From Dehalococcoidia bacterium (GTDB taxonomy: Bacteria; Chloroflexota; Dehalococcoidia; UBA3495): DNA of 64,000 nucleotides. The stretch lies in contig JASMCQ010000035.1 of NCBI GenBank assembly GCA_030753265.1, positions 47,678-111,677 on the forward strand. The letters run 5' to 3'. Both the position numbers and the translations under genes were made by a program. The notes beneath the pieces are model-generated. The model saw nothing but the letters and a program-made list of their open reading frames with translations, did not search any database and was not told where the DNA came from. The number at the start of each line of letters is the position of its first letter. Positions within the stretch are counted from its first letter, which is position 1. Shown here one piece after another: positions 28,316-36,513 of this stretch.

Positions 28316-28678
28316 CGGCTGCCGTTAAAGGCTGCGGGGTCAGCGCGTGGCCTTTGGCCGTCGCCGCGCCTTGGCGGTGGGACTGGGCCTCCGCCGGCGG
28401 GCGAATTGCCCTGAATCGGTTAATCCGGATCGGAGATTTCCCCTCATCCATCTTTCCTCTCCTCACCCTGGTGGCGGCTGTCATGACCCACGGGTTTTCA
28501 GGATAGCCGAGTCGACTGGGGCCGGCTACGGCGACGCTGTTGTGTCCGGGAGCGAGGCTGCAGATTTAATGGTGTGTCGTAATACACCGGTAATTCTCAG
28601 GGGTGTAAAAGGGAAGCGGGTGGCAAGGGATCAATCTCGGGGTCATGCCATTGGCGCATTTTCATTTAAGTTAACGAG
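28316..28678. other. Intergenic region
   Basis: About 360 bp between menA and accDA. The last 70 bases are AT-richer, ending in TATCATAAATACATCACC before an ATG, which resembles a promoter zone. No gene or RNA was recognised. Confidence 0.45.
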
Positions 28679-30598
28679 TTGTATCATAAATACATCACCA
28701 TGATTGGAGCCGGAGCCGGCGGCTGGCTCGGCGCTGCCAATTTGGGAAGAGGGCTTTTGAGAAACCTGGCGAGCTTTCTGGTGCACCTGTTCGGCAGGGA
28801 TGAAGACCTGAGCCATGTGTATCTCTCCGTCGTGCACGACCGGTGCTTGCTGTGTGAGGAGCCCATCAGCGAATCCGCGGCCTACCTGACCTACCGGGTA
28901 TGCCCATTTTGCCGTTTCCACTACACCCTGACCGCCAGAGAGCGGATCGAGCAACTGGCCGATAAGGGCAGTTTCAAAGAGTCCCACAAGTACCTCAGTT
29001 CAGTGGCCCCCCTCTCGTTTTCCCGGCGAGGCCGCTACCGAAAGCTGCTCGTCCAGGACCAAAACCGCACCGGCCTAACCGAGGCCGCGGTGACGGGCCG
29101 CTGTCGAATCGACGGCTTAGAGCTGATGCTGGTGGTTTTGGACTTTGGTTTCATGGGCGGCAGCATGGGCAGCGTAGTGGGAGAGAAGGTGGCCATGGCC
29201 CTGGAGACGGCAGCCCGCCGGGAACTTCCCCTGCTGGCGCTGGTTTCCGGCGGTGGCGCCCGGGTCCAAGAAGGTGTCCTGTCGTTGATGCAGATGGCCA
29301 AAACCGTGACCGCGGCCAAACAGCTACGGGAGGCCGGAGCCCCGTTCATAGTGGTGCTCGCCAACCCCTCCACGGGCCAGGCCTACGCTAGCTTCGCCAA
29401 CCTGGCCGACGTAATTCTGGCCGAGCCGGGCTCTCTGATCGGGCTATCGCCGTTGAGGACCTTGCGTGAGATATCCAAGGCCCCGCTGCCTCTTGACGCC
29501 CACACCGCCGAGGCCCATCTGGGACATGGCCTCTTGGACAATGTGGTGGACCGGGAAGCCCTGCAGTCACGGCTTTCAACGCTATTGCAGATACTCACCT
29601 CCCAGAAGCAGAGCAAAGGGAACCACAAGGACCTGCTTCAGACCGAGCTGGAGGTGGCCGCGGAAACTGGGGTCTGGGAGGCGGTAACCATCGCCAGGAA
29701 CGAGGAACGTCCTCTGGCGATTGCCTACATGCGGTCGATGCTGGACCCTTTCTTCGAGTTGCGAGGAGACCGTTTGAGCAGCGACGACCGGTCGGTTGTC
29801 GGAGGAGTCGGGTTCCTGTTGGGGGAGCCGGTGGTCGTCATCGGCCAGCAACGCCGCGCTCCGCTACAGGGCCAGCGGTACCACGTGTGCCCCGACGGTC
29901 TACGCAAGGCCCAGCGGCTGATCTCCCTGGCAGGCCGGTTCAAGCTCCCTCTGGTGACGCTGATCGACACGCAGGGAGCCGATCCAAGTCTGGAAGCGGA
30001 GGAGCAGGGCATCGGCAATGCCATTGCCAACACCCTGTCATTGATGGTCGAGGCGCCCGTTCCGATCGTCTCCGTGATCATTGGGGAAGGCGGCAGCGAA
30101 GGGGCGTTGGCTCTTGGGATGTCCGACCGCATTCTCATGCAACAGTACGCCATCTACTCACCGATCTCGTTGAACCGCAACCTGGGCGGACCTTTCCCCG
30201 ACCGGATGTTGGACCGGGAGGCGGCGGAAGCGTTGATGCTGACGGTCCAGGACTGTTCGGAGCTGGGCATCGTCGATCAGGCGGTGCCGGAACCGGAAGG
30301 CGGGTCTCACACGAACCCCAGGGAAGCGGCGAGCGTGATGCAGTTGGCCGTCGTCAAGCAAATTGCGGAACTCTCCAAGCTGTCCCCGAGCAAGCTGCTC
30401 AAGCGGCGCTATCAGAAGTACCGCCGGATGGGCGAGCGAAGCGCGTTTTCTCAGGAAGCCATGAGCCTGGAAGTGGAGCTGTTGATCAATATCGCCGCCC
30501 ATGGCCAGCGGCAGGGCCGCGCCGTCCGGGCCCAGAAAGTAAAGGCTCCGGAGGGAGAGCCTATCGAAGCCCTGGCTACCGCCGCGATAGAAACCTAG
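28679..30598 (+). CDS. accDA: Fused acetyl-CoA carboxylase carboxyltransferase beta-alpha (AccD-AccA)
   Basis: Carboxyltransferase for malonyl-CoA formation. The 639-residue chain contains an AccD half with the four-cysteine zinc ribbon (C56, C59, C75, C78) and the SGGGARVQEG oxyanion region. An AccA half follows from about residue 320 (LDPFFELRGDR, VVVIGQQ, IIGEGGSEGALALGMSDRI). Both halves look complete, so this is a true fusion and not a merged error. The start is uncertain: TTG 28679 and ATG 28700 are both possible and neither has a clear ribosome-binding site. AccB and AccC are not nearby. Confidence 0.88.
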   Translation: MYHKYITMIGAGAGGWLGAANLGRGLLRNLASFLVHLFGRDEDLSHVYLSVVHDRCLLCEEPISESAAYLTYRVCPFCRFHYTLTARERIEQLADKGSFKESHKYLSSVAPLSFSRRGRYRKLLVQDQNRTGLTEAAVTGRCRIDGLELMLVVLDFGFMGGSMGSVVGEKVAMALETAARRELPLLALVSGGGARVQEGVLSLMQMAKTVTAAKQLREAGAPFIVVLANPSTGQAYASFANLADVILAEPGSLIGLSPLRTLREISKAPLPLDAHTAEAHLGHGLLDNVVDREALQSRLSTLLQILTSQKQSKGNHKDLLQTELEVAAETGVWEAVTIARNEERPLAIAYMRSMLDPFFELRGDRLSSDDRSVVGGVGFLLGEPVVVIGQQRRAPLQGQRYHVCPDGLRKAQRLISLAGRFKLPLVTLIDTQGADPSLEAEEQGIGNAIANTLSLMVEAPVPIVSVIIGEGGSEGALALGMSDRILMQQYAIYSPISLNRNLGGPFPDRMLDREAAEALMLTVQDCSELGIVDQAVPEPEGGSHTNPREAASVMQLAVVKQIAELSKLSPSKLLKRRYQKYRRMGERSAFSQEAMSLEVELLINIAAHGQRQGRAVRAQKVKAPEGEPIEALATAAIET

Positions 30599-30614
30599 CG
30601 GAGCGCCGTAAAGG

Positions 30615-31424
30615 TCAGGCTGCTTCTCGTCCCAATTCCCGCAGGCTCTTCTTGACCTCCTCGGCCAAGCGGACGTACTCATCGCCCACCGCCTCGTCGA
30701 CCAAGGCGGTCGGTCTGGAGTTGTCCTGGTAGGACGACCGTAGCGCGATGGTTCCCAGGAAAGGTGCTTCAACATCCTGGGCCAGCACCTTGCCGGCGCC
30801 CTCGCCAAATATCTCGCCGGTGTAGTTTTCGACAATCCCCAGGACGTTCAGGTTGAGCTTCCGGATCATGTTGATGCAACGTTTGGCGTCTATGTTGGCC
30901 AGTTGCTGGGGAGTGCTAACGACCACGAAGCCGTCCATGGGCAAAGTCTGCATGATGGTCAACGGAGCGTCTGAGGTGCCGGGGGGCAGGTCCACCACCA
31001 GATAATCCAACTCGCCCCATTCAGTGATCTCCAGGAACTGATTGATAGCGTTGTGAATCATCGGCCCGCGCCAGATAATGGCCTCTTCTTCATTCTCCTG
31101 GAAAAAAGCCATCGACACCACTTTGACTCCCCATTTTTGTGAAGGAAGAATCTGGCCGTCGACGAAGTCCGGTTTGTCGGCGATGCCCAGAACCTTCGTT
31201 GCGTTGGGGCAGTCGATGTCCACGTCCAGCAGCCCGACCAGCTTTCCCTCCTGGGCCAGGGTAACGGCCAGGTTCACCGCGACGGTGGTCTTCCCGACGC
31301 CTCCCTTGCCGCTGTAAACTCCGATCTTGGTCCCGATCTTGGACAGGCGGCCCGTTATTTGGCGCTTTTGCTGCCAGCTTCGTTTGATCTGCTCCAGCCT
31401 GGGGTTTCCTTCGGGAGTCGACAT
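30615..31424 (-). CDS. mrp: Mrp/ApbC-type P-loop ATPase
   Basis: Mrp/NBP35-family ATPase of 269 residues, associated with Fe-S cluster carriage. The deviant Walker A GKGGVGKT is at 39-46, and DVDIDCPN, DYLVVDLPPGTSDAPL and STPQQL are all typical. The CxxC pair near the C terminus that bridges a cluster in canonical Mrp is not present: ENYTGEIFG stands where the CPxC-like segment would be. Either the family branch lacks it or the role differs. It converges on accDA and lies downstream of a DUF59 gene on the same strand. Confidence 0.8.
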   Translation of the reverse strand: MSTPEGNPRLEQIKRSWQQKRQITGRLSKIGTKIGVYSGKGGVGKTTVAVNLAVTLAQEGKLVGLLDVDIDCPNATKVLGIADKPDFVDGQILPSQKWGVKVVSMAFFQENEEEAIIWRGPMIHNAINQFLEITEWGELDYLVVDLPPGTSDAPLTIMQTLPMDGFVVVSTPQQLANIDAKRCINMIRKLNLNVLGIVENYTGEIFGEGAGKVLAQDVEAPFLGTIALRSSYQDNSRPTALVDEAVGDEYVRLAEEVKKSLRELGREAA

Positions 31425-31862
31425 GCTTTATTCCTTTCGGCCGCCATCATCGGTGGAGTTCTGCCGGCGGAGTACGCGGCGTTCCTTCGGGCGAGCCCTG
31501 CTATTTGCTTTGGCAGGTTATCCTAAAGCCGCCCGGCCTCACCGGGCGAAGCGTTGATCGGCAGGTTGAGCACACGATAAGGCCGCAGGGACTGGCCTGC
31601 GGCCGGAGCCGGGGACGGACGGCCCCACCAATCTTTCCCGTATCACCGGGGGTGTCGAGGGGCGGTCTCGTCGGCCTATCGAGCCACGAGGCCCGTGATT
31701 ATCTTGGTCAAATCGCCGGGCTTCATGGGCGGCCGGCGCCGCATTGAGACTTCTCGGTTCACCGTGGCGGCGGCGGCATCGAATCCGTGGGTCGCCTGGC
31801 CGTTTCCCGGGTGCAGCGCGGAATATTCCGGTACAGGCGGGCCGGGCGACGCGAGATGAGCG
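31425..31862. other. Intergenic region
   Basis: About 440 GC-rich bp between mrp and the DUF59 gene (same strand). No gene, repeat or recognised RNA element. Confidence 0.5.
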
Positions 31863-32171
31863 CTAGATCCCCAACATGGACCTGGCTTCTTCGCTAATCA
31901 GGTCGGGCGTCCAGGGCGGATCGAAGACCAACTCTACCTCCACATCATTCACCCCTTCGATCTCCTGGATGGCCGTTTCCGCCTGCTGCGCGATGAACGG
32001 TCCCATTCCGCAACCCGCGAAGGTCAACGTCATCTGGACATAAACATCGCTGCCGGTGACCTGGACATCGTAGATAAGCCCTAGGTCCACAATGTTCACC
32101 GGTATTTCCGGATCGAATACGCTTTTTAGGGTCTCAAAGACAACCTCTTGCGTTACCGTGGCCTCCGCCAT
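31863..32171 (-). CDS. DUF59/MIP18-family Fe-S assembly protein
   Basis: A 102-residue DUF59 (SufT/PaaD/MIP18-like) protein, a family involved in Fe-S cluster maturation. The family signature is clear: DPEIPVNIVDLGLIYDV at residues 20-36 and FAGCGMG with the conserved C54. ATG 32171 is preceded by AGGAGG. The longer frame to 32201 lacks this. It is upstream of mrp on the same strand (440 bp away). DUF59 and Mrp domains are often linked or fused, so the two may act together. Confidence 0.87.
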   Translation of the reverse strand: MAEATVTQEVVFETLKSVFDPEIPVNIVDLGLIYDVQVTGSDVYVQMTLTFAGCGMGPFIAQQAETAIQEIEGVNDVEVELVFDPPWTPDLISEEARSMLGI

Positions 32172-32261
32172 TCTCTCCTCCTGCTGCCGGGCCTTAACCA
32201 ATTATATATAATGTTGACTGAATAGGTCAACAATCTGATTTAGTGTCTCGTAGGCGGCTCG

Positions 32262-32345
32262 ATCCCCAGCCGGCCGTCCCGGCGAAGGCCGGGTACCGGC
32301 GAAAACATCTCTGGATTCCGGCCTCGATGGCGTCGGGGACGATGG
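32262..32345. repeat. GC-rich dispersed repeat
   Basis: CCGTCCCGGCGAAGGCCGGG hairpin followed by ATTCCGGCCTCGATGGCG, related to the elements at 5098-5290. It lies between the DUF59 promoter region and the quinone oxidoreductase gene. Confidence 0.45.
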
Positions 32346-32401
32346 CCGGAAGGGCGTGTTACACAGGTTCGCCGGTGTAAAGCTATTTGCCAGACAGGCT
32401 A

Positions 32402-33370
32402 CTAGGGAATGAGCAGCATCTTGCCGGTGGTGGCTCGGCCCTCTAGCTGACGGTGGGCCTCGGCTGCCTCCGACAGGGGCAATACGTGCTCGACCCGCAG
32501 CTTCAGTTCTCCGGTCTTCACCCAGTTCAGCACGTCCCCAGCGCGTTTTTCCAGCTCCTCCCTGGTTACGGTATAATCGCCCAGGCCGGGCCGGGTGAGA
32601 AACCGGGAGCCGTTGCCGAGGATCCTCGGGTTCAGAGGTGGCACGGGGCCGCTGGCCTGGCCGTACAGCACCATGTAGCCCCGGCGGGCCAGGCAGCTAA
32701 GGCCCTTGTCGAAGGTGGTCCGACCCACGCCGTCGTAGACTGCCTGAACGCCCGCTCCGCCGGTCTCCCGTTTGACCTCCTCAGCGAAATCCTGCTGGGT
32801 GTAGATGATGACGTGGTCGGCGCCGGCCCCCCGGGACAGCTCCGCCTTGGCCTCGGTGGAGACCGTGGAGAAAACGTAGCCGCCCAGGCGCTTGATCATC
32901 TGCGTGAGCAGCAGCCCGGTACCGCCGGCGCTTGCGTGGACCAGAACCCGGTCGCCGTCCTGCACCGGGTAGGTGCTGTGGCACAGGTAATGGGCGGTCA
33001 TCCCCTGTAGAATGGCCGCTGCCCCCGCCTGGGCGTCCAGACCCTGGGGCATCTTGATGAGCCGGGAGGCGGGGACCACCGCCCGCTCGGCGTAGGAGCC
33101 CGGAACACTGCAGTAAACCACCAGATCACCGGTGCTGACACTGGTGACACCGAGACCAACGTCCCGCACCACCCCCGCGCCCTCCACCCCGATGGTTCTC
33201 GGGAGGGGCGGCCCCGGGTTGATGCCGGCCCGGCTGTAAACATCGGTGAAGTTGACCCCTACCGCCTGGATTTCTACGACCGCCTCTCCGTCGCCGGGAG
33301 CCGGGTCAGGCACGTCTTGGTATTTCATGACCTCAGGGCCACCGAACTCAGTGATCTGTATCGCTTTCAT
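32402..33370 (-). CDS. Quinone oxidoreductase, zinc-less MDR family
   Basis: NADPH:quinone-reductase-like member of the medium-chain dehydrogenase/reductase family, 322 residues. The N-terminal GroES-like domain starts MKAIQITEFGGPEVM. The nucleotide-binding segment VHASAGGTGLLLTQM has the AxxGGxG motif, and the catalytic-zinc residues of classic alcohol dehydrogenases are absent, as usual for QOR. ATG 33370 has AAGGAG 6 bases upstream. The frame to 33436 is rejected. It stands alone. Confidence 0.87.
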   Translation of the reverse strand: MKAIQITEFGGPEVMKYQDVPDPAPGDGEAVVEIQAVGVNFTDVYSRAGINPGPPLPRTIGVEGAGVVRDVGLGVTSVSTGDLVVYCSVPGSYAERAVVPASRLIKMPQGLDAQAGAAAILQGMTAHYLCHSTYPVQDGDRVLVHASAGGTGLLLTQMIKRLGGYVFSTVSTEAKAELSRGAGADHVIIYTQQDFAEEVKRETGGAGVQAVYDGVGRTTFDKGLSCLARRGYMVLYGQASGPVPPLNPRILGNGSRFLTRPGLGDYTVTREELEKRAGDVLNWVKTGELKLRVEHVLPLSEAAEAHRQLEGRATTGKMLLIP

Positions 33371-33824
33371 GGCTGCTCCTTTTGAGATCAAAATGAAGCC
33401 AAGGCGACAGTATACACCGGATCGGAACGCCGGCACCCGAAGCTGAACGACAGGAGACGATGCGCGGGATCAACCGAGAGGATGTCCCGCGTGCCACCGC
33501 CTACCGGACCTCTTGAACTAAGCACTCGGAGCCGTGAATCTTTGCGGAGGCGGAAAGGGAACAGGTAGAATGTGAGATGTGTAGAGAGCGCCCTCTCTTC
33601 ATCGCCGTGACGTATTTACCCGAGGGGAGTGTTGGCCGGGGACTTTGCCGGCCCTTGAGAAGACGGCGGGCATGCATGGTGAGCGAAATCCCCCTGTATC
33701 CCCCTTTACAAAGGGGGACTGGATGGGCACTACTCGTTGGGATGTCTTGCAGCTTCGGCAAGGATTGGTAACCTGAATGAAAAAGTTGCACCGGCTGCCA
33801 TCGTGATCCCCATGGACGTAGCAA
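33371..33824. other. Intergenic region with C-rich hairpin repeat
   Basis: About 450 bp without a credible gene. It includes the CCCCCTTT/AAAGGGGG element at 33679-33725. No promoter with good boxes was recognised for the downstream amidohydrolase. Confidence 0.5.
33679..33725. repeat. CCCCTTTACAAAGGGG hairpin repeat
   Basis: AAATCCCCCTGTATCCCCCT followed by TTACAAAGGGGGA; a relative is at 56080-56118 in inverse orientation. It is a dispersed hairpin repeat. Confidence 0.6.
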
Positions 33825-35510
33825 ATGTCTGAACTTCCACATCGCAGCAGCGGGGAGTGGCGGGCCGCCGGGCCCCCGGACCTTCTGCTGGTAAACGCCC
33901 GGGTGGTGACCCTCGAACCGGGACAGCCCAGGGCCGAGGCCGTGGCGGTGCGCGGCGATACCATTGTCGCCGTCGGCGGCCAGGCCGAAGCGGTGGCCCT
34001 TGCCGGACCCGGCACCCGGACCGTCGATTGCCAGCGGATGTGCCTGCTGCCGGGCTTCGTGGACGCTCACTGCCACCTGATGGCCCTGGCCGCCTCCCTA
34101 CAGGGGCTCGATTGCGGTCCGGGGGTCGTCTCATCCATGAAAGGGCTGCAAGACATGCTGCGCCACCGGGCCATGCAGACCCAACCCGGCCGTTGGATTC
34201 GTGGTTTCGGATACGACGACCTGGCATTGGCCGAAGGGCGGCACCCGGCTCGCTGGGACTTGGACGAGGCGGTCCCCCACCACCCTACCCGGCTAGACCA
34301 TCGCAGTGGCCACGCCACGGTGCTGAACAGCCGGGGGTTGCGGCTCGCCGGGATCGACCGGGATACCCCCGACCCCCCAGAGGGAGTGATCGACCGGGAC
34401 GGCGCCACCGGAGAGCCCACCGGGTTGCTGCTCGATCTGGCGGGATTTCTGCGGCAGCGCCTGGGCAGCTTGCGAGACGCCGAACAGATCGAGGAAGGTA
34501 TCGTCCGGCTGAACCGAGAGTTGCTCGGCTACGGCATTACCTCGGTTCAGGACGCCGGGCCTGACAACGACCCGGCTCGTTGGGAGTCCTTCGCCAGCCT
34601 GCAGGGCTCGGGGAAGCTGCAATGCCGGGTTACCATGCTGGCCGGGGAGGCCCGCCTGAACGAGTTTTTGGCGGAGGGCCGGCGCCCGGCCGGTGGTGAT
34701 CGATGGCTGCGGCTGGGCCATGCCAAGGTGATGCTCACGCTGACTACCGGAGCGCTCCAGCCAGACCTTGCCAGCCTGGGCCGGATCGTCGTCGAGGCGC
34801 ATCATGCGGGGTTTCCCGTGGCCATTCACGCGGTGGAGCAGGAGGCGGTCGCGGCGGCGGCGCGGGTACTCGGGGAAAACCCGTTTGCGCCCCCTCCTGG
34901 AAGATTGGGAGATAGGGCTTCGGGGGCCACGAGCCCGCCGGTCGCCGCCCTCGCGCTCAAGGACCGCATTGAGCACTGTGCCGAGTGCCCGCCCGATCTG
35001 GTGATCCAGGTGCGGAGAAGCGGGGCCGGGGTGGTGACCCAGCCGGGTTTCGTCTACTGGAATGGAGACCGCTATCGGGAGCGGGTGGAAGCGTCGCTGC
35101 TGGATCACCTCTATCCGGTGGGCGCCCTGCTTCGCTCCGGCGTGCCGGTGGCTTTCGGCTCCGACGCTCCGGTCATCGATCCCAACCCCTGGCCGGGCAT
35201 CTTCAGCGCCGTGACCGGGGCCACGCGGGCCGGAGCGTCGCTGTCCCCGGCAGAAGAAACCGGGTCCGGAGTGGGCCGTGGGGTTTCCATTCAAGCGGCA
35301 TTGGAGATATATACCTTGGCCGGCGCGCGCTCCGAAGGCAACCAGAACAGCAAAGGGACGATCCGTCCGGGGAAGCTGGCCGACTTGGTGCTGGTGGACG
35401 CGGACCCGACAATGGCTCCCATTTCCGGCCTGGCGGACATCCGGCCGGTCTTGACGGTGGTGGGAGGCCGGGTGGTCTGGACCAACGGCCGAGTGGGGAT
35501 CGATGGTTAG
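33825..35510 (+). CDS. Amidohydrolase family 3 (YtcJ-like)
   Basis: Metal-dependent hydrolase of 561 residues with the amidohydrolase-3 (YtcJ/formamide-deformylase-like) layout. A short beta-sandwich start (LLVNARVVTLEPG) leads to the first metal motif DAHCHL (H82, H84). Later histidines (VAIHAV, EHCAE) and GSDAPV follow. The C terminus closes the beta-sandwich with IRPGKLADLVLVDADP. Substrate is unknown. The ATG 33825 lacks an obvious ribosome-binding site. Its last 4 bases overlap the stop of the convergent polyprenyl synthase gene. Confidence 0.85.
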   Translation: MSELPHRSSGEWRAAGPPDLLLVNARVVTLEPGQPRAEAVAVRGDTIVAVGGQAEAVALAGPGTRTVDCQRMCLLPGFVDAHCHLMALAASLQGLDCGPGVVSSMKGLQDMLRHRAMQTQPGRWIRGFGYDDLALAEGRHPARWDLDEAVPHHPTRLDHRSGHATVLNSRGLRLAGIDRDTPDPPEGVIDRDGATGEPTGLLLDLAGFLRQRLGSLRDAEQIEEGIVRLNRELLGYGITSVQDAGPDNDPARWESFASLQGSGKLQCRVTMLAGEARLNEFLAEGRRPAGGDRWLRLGHAKVMLTLTTGALQPDLASLGRIVVEAHHAGFPVAIHAVEQEAVAAAARVLGENPFAPPPGRLGDRASGATSPPVAALALKDRIEHCAECPPDLVIQVRRSGAGVVTQPGFVYWNGDRYRERVEASLLDHLYPVGALLRSGVPVAFGSDAPVIDPNPWPGIFSAVTGATRAGASLSPAEETGSGVGRGVSIQAALEIYTLAGARSEGNQNSKGTIRPGKLADLVLVDADPTMAPISGLADIRPVLTVVGGRVVWTNGRVGIDG

Positions 35511-36505
35511 TGGGTGCGCTCCCGGAGGTAGCCAGACAGGTCCAGCAGGGAGTGCCGTGCCTGGCAATCGGGAAGTTCGTCCAGGGACCTCGATGCCGTC
35601 TCACAGTATTGCCGGATGACGGTGTAGCAGTCCTTGATAATGGTGGAATCGTTTATCATGTCCAGGACCTTTGGCACCTGGCCATCCTGATCACGGTCCT
35701 CAGACAACTCCCGGAACAGCTTTTCGATGGGGTTATCCGCCGGATACCGTTCCATCAGCATGATGGCCGGCAGCGTCAGCACCCCTTGCCGGAGGTCGCT
35801 GCCGACCGGCTTGCCCAGCTCGGCGGCGTCGCCCTGGACGTCCAGCAGGTCGTCCATTATCTGGAAGGCCATGCCGATGTTGAAGCCATAAGCCCGGAGC
35901 GCCTGGGTTTGTGGCTCCGGAGCCCCGCCCAGGATGGCGCCCGTTTCCGCCGCGGTGCAAAACAGAGAGGCGGTCTTGCGGTAGATGCGCTCGTCGTAGA
36001 GCTTGCGGGCCTGCTTGGCATCGAAGGCGCTGAACAGCTCGATCAGCTCGCCGCTGGCCAGATCCATGATGGTCTCGGAGAACCGGCGGATGACCCGCAC
36101 GTTCCCAGTTTCGCAAACGAACGTGGCGGACGTGGCGAAGACGTAGTCGCCGAACAGCACCGCCACGTTCCGGCCCCAAGCGTTGCTGACGGTGGCCTTG
36201 CCGCGGCGCAGGTCCGAGTTGTCCACCGTGTCGTCGTGGATCAGGGTGGCCACGTGAAGCAGTTCCACCGCCGCGGCCATGGTGATCGGATTTTCCGGCT
36301 GGTGGGGGTAGAAATCGGCGGCCAACAGGGTGATGGCAGGCCGGATCCGTTTCCCGCCGCTCGTCAGTACGTGGTCCAGCAGGGGGCCCAGGTAGGGGCT
36401 GTCGTCGGTTTGGCTCAGGCCCCGAAGACGCGCTTCCACACGGCCCAGATCGAGCTGAATCGGCGTGTAAATTGACGCGGTCCTCTCATCCAGCCCTTTG
36501 AGCAA
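35507..36505 (-). CDS. Polyprenyl diphosphate synthase
   Basis: Trans-isoprenyl diphosphate synthase of 332 residues, making the side chain of quinones or similar long prenyl chains. The first aspartate-rich motif DDTVD is at residues 91-95, the substrate-binding GKR at 51-53, and the second motif is in FQIMDDLLDVQGD. A large residue is not directly at position -4/-5 of the first motif, consistent with a medium- or long-chain product. Start TTG 36505 has AGGGGGC upstream. It lies 8 bp downstream of metG and is probably co-transcribed. Confidence 0.88.
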   Translation of the reverse strand: MLKGLDERTASIYTPIQLDLGRVEARLRGLSQTDDSPYLGPLLDHVLTSGGKRIRPAITLLAADFYPHQPENPITMAAAVELLHVATLIHDDTVDNSDLRRGKATVSNAWGRNVAVLFGDYVFATSATFVCETGNVRVIRRFSETIMDLASGELIELFSAFDAKQARKLYDERIYRKTASLFCTAAETGAILGGAPEPQTQALRAYGFNIGMAFQIMDDLLDVQGDAAELGKPVGSDLRQGVLTLPAIMLMERYPADNPIEKLFRELSEDRDQDGQVPKVLDMINDSTIIKDCYTVIRQYCETASRSLDELPDCQARHSLLDLSGYLRERTH

Positions 36506-36513
36506 GCTGCCCC

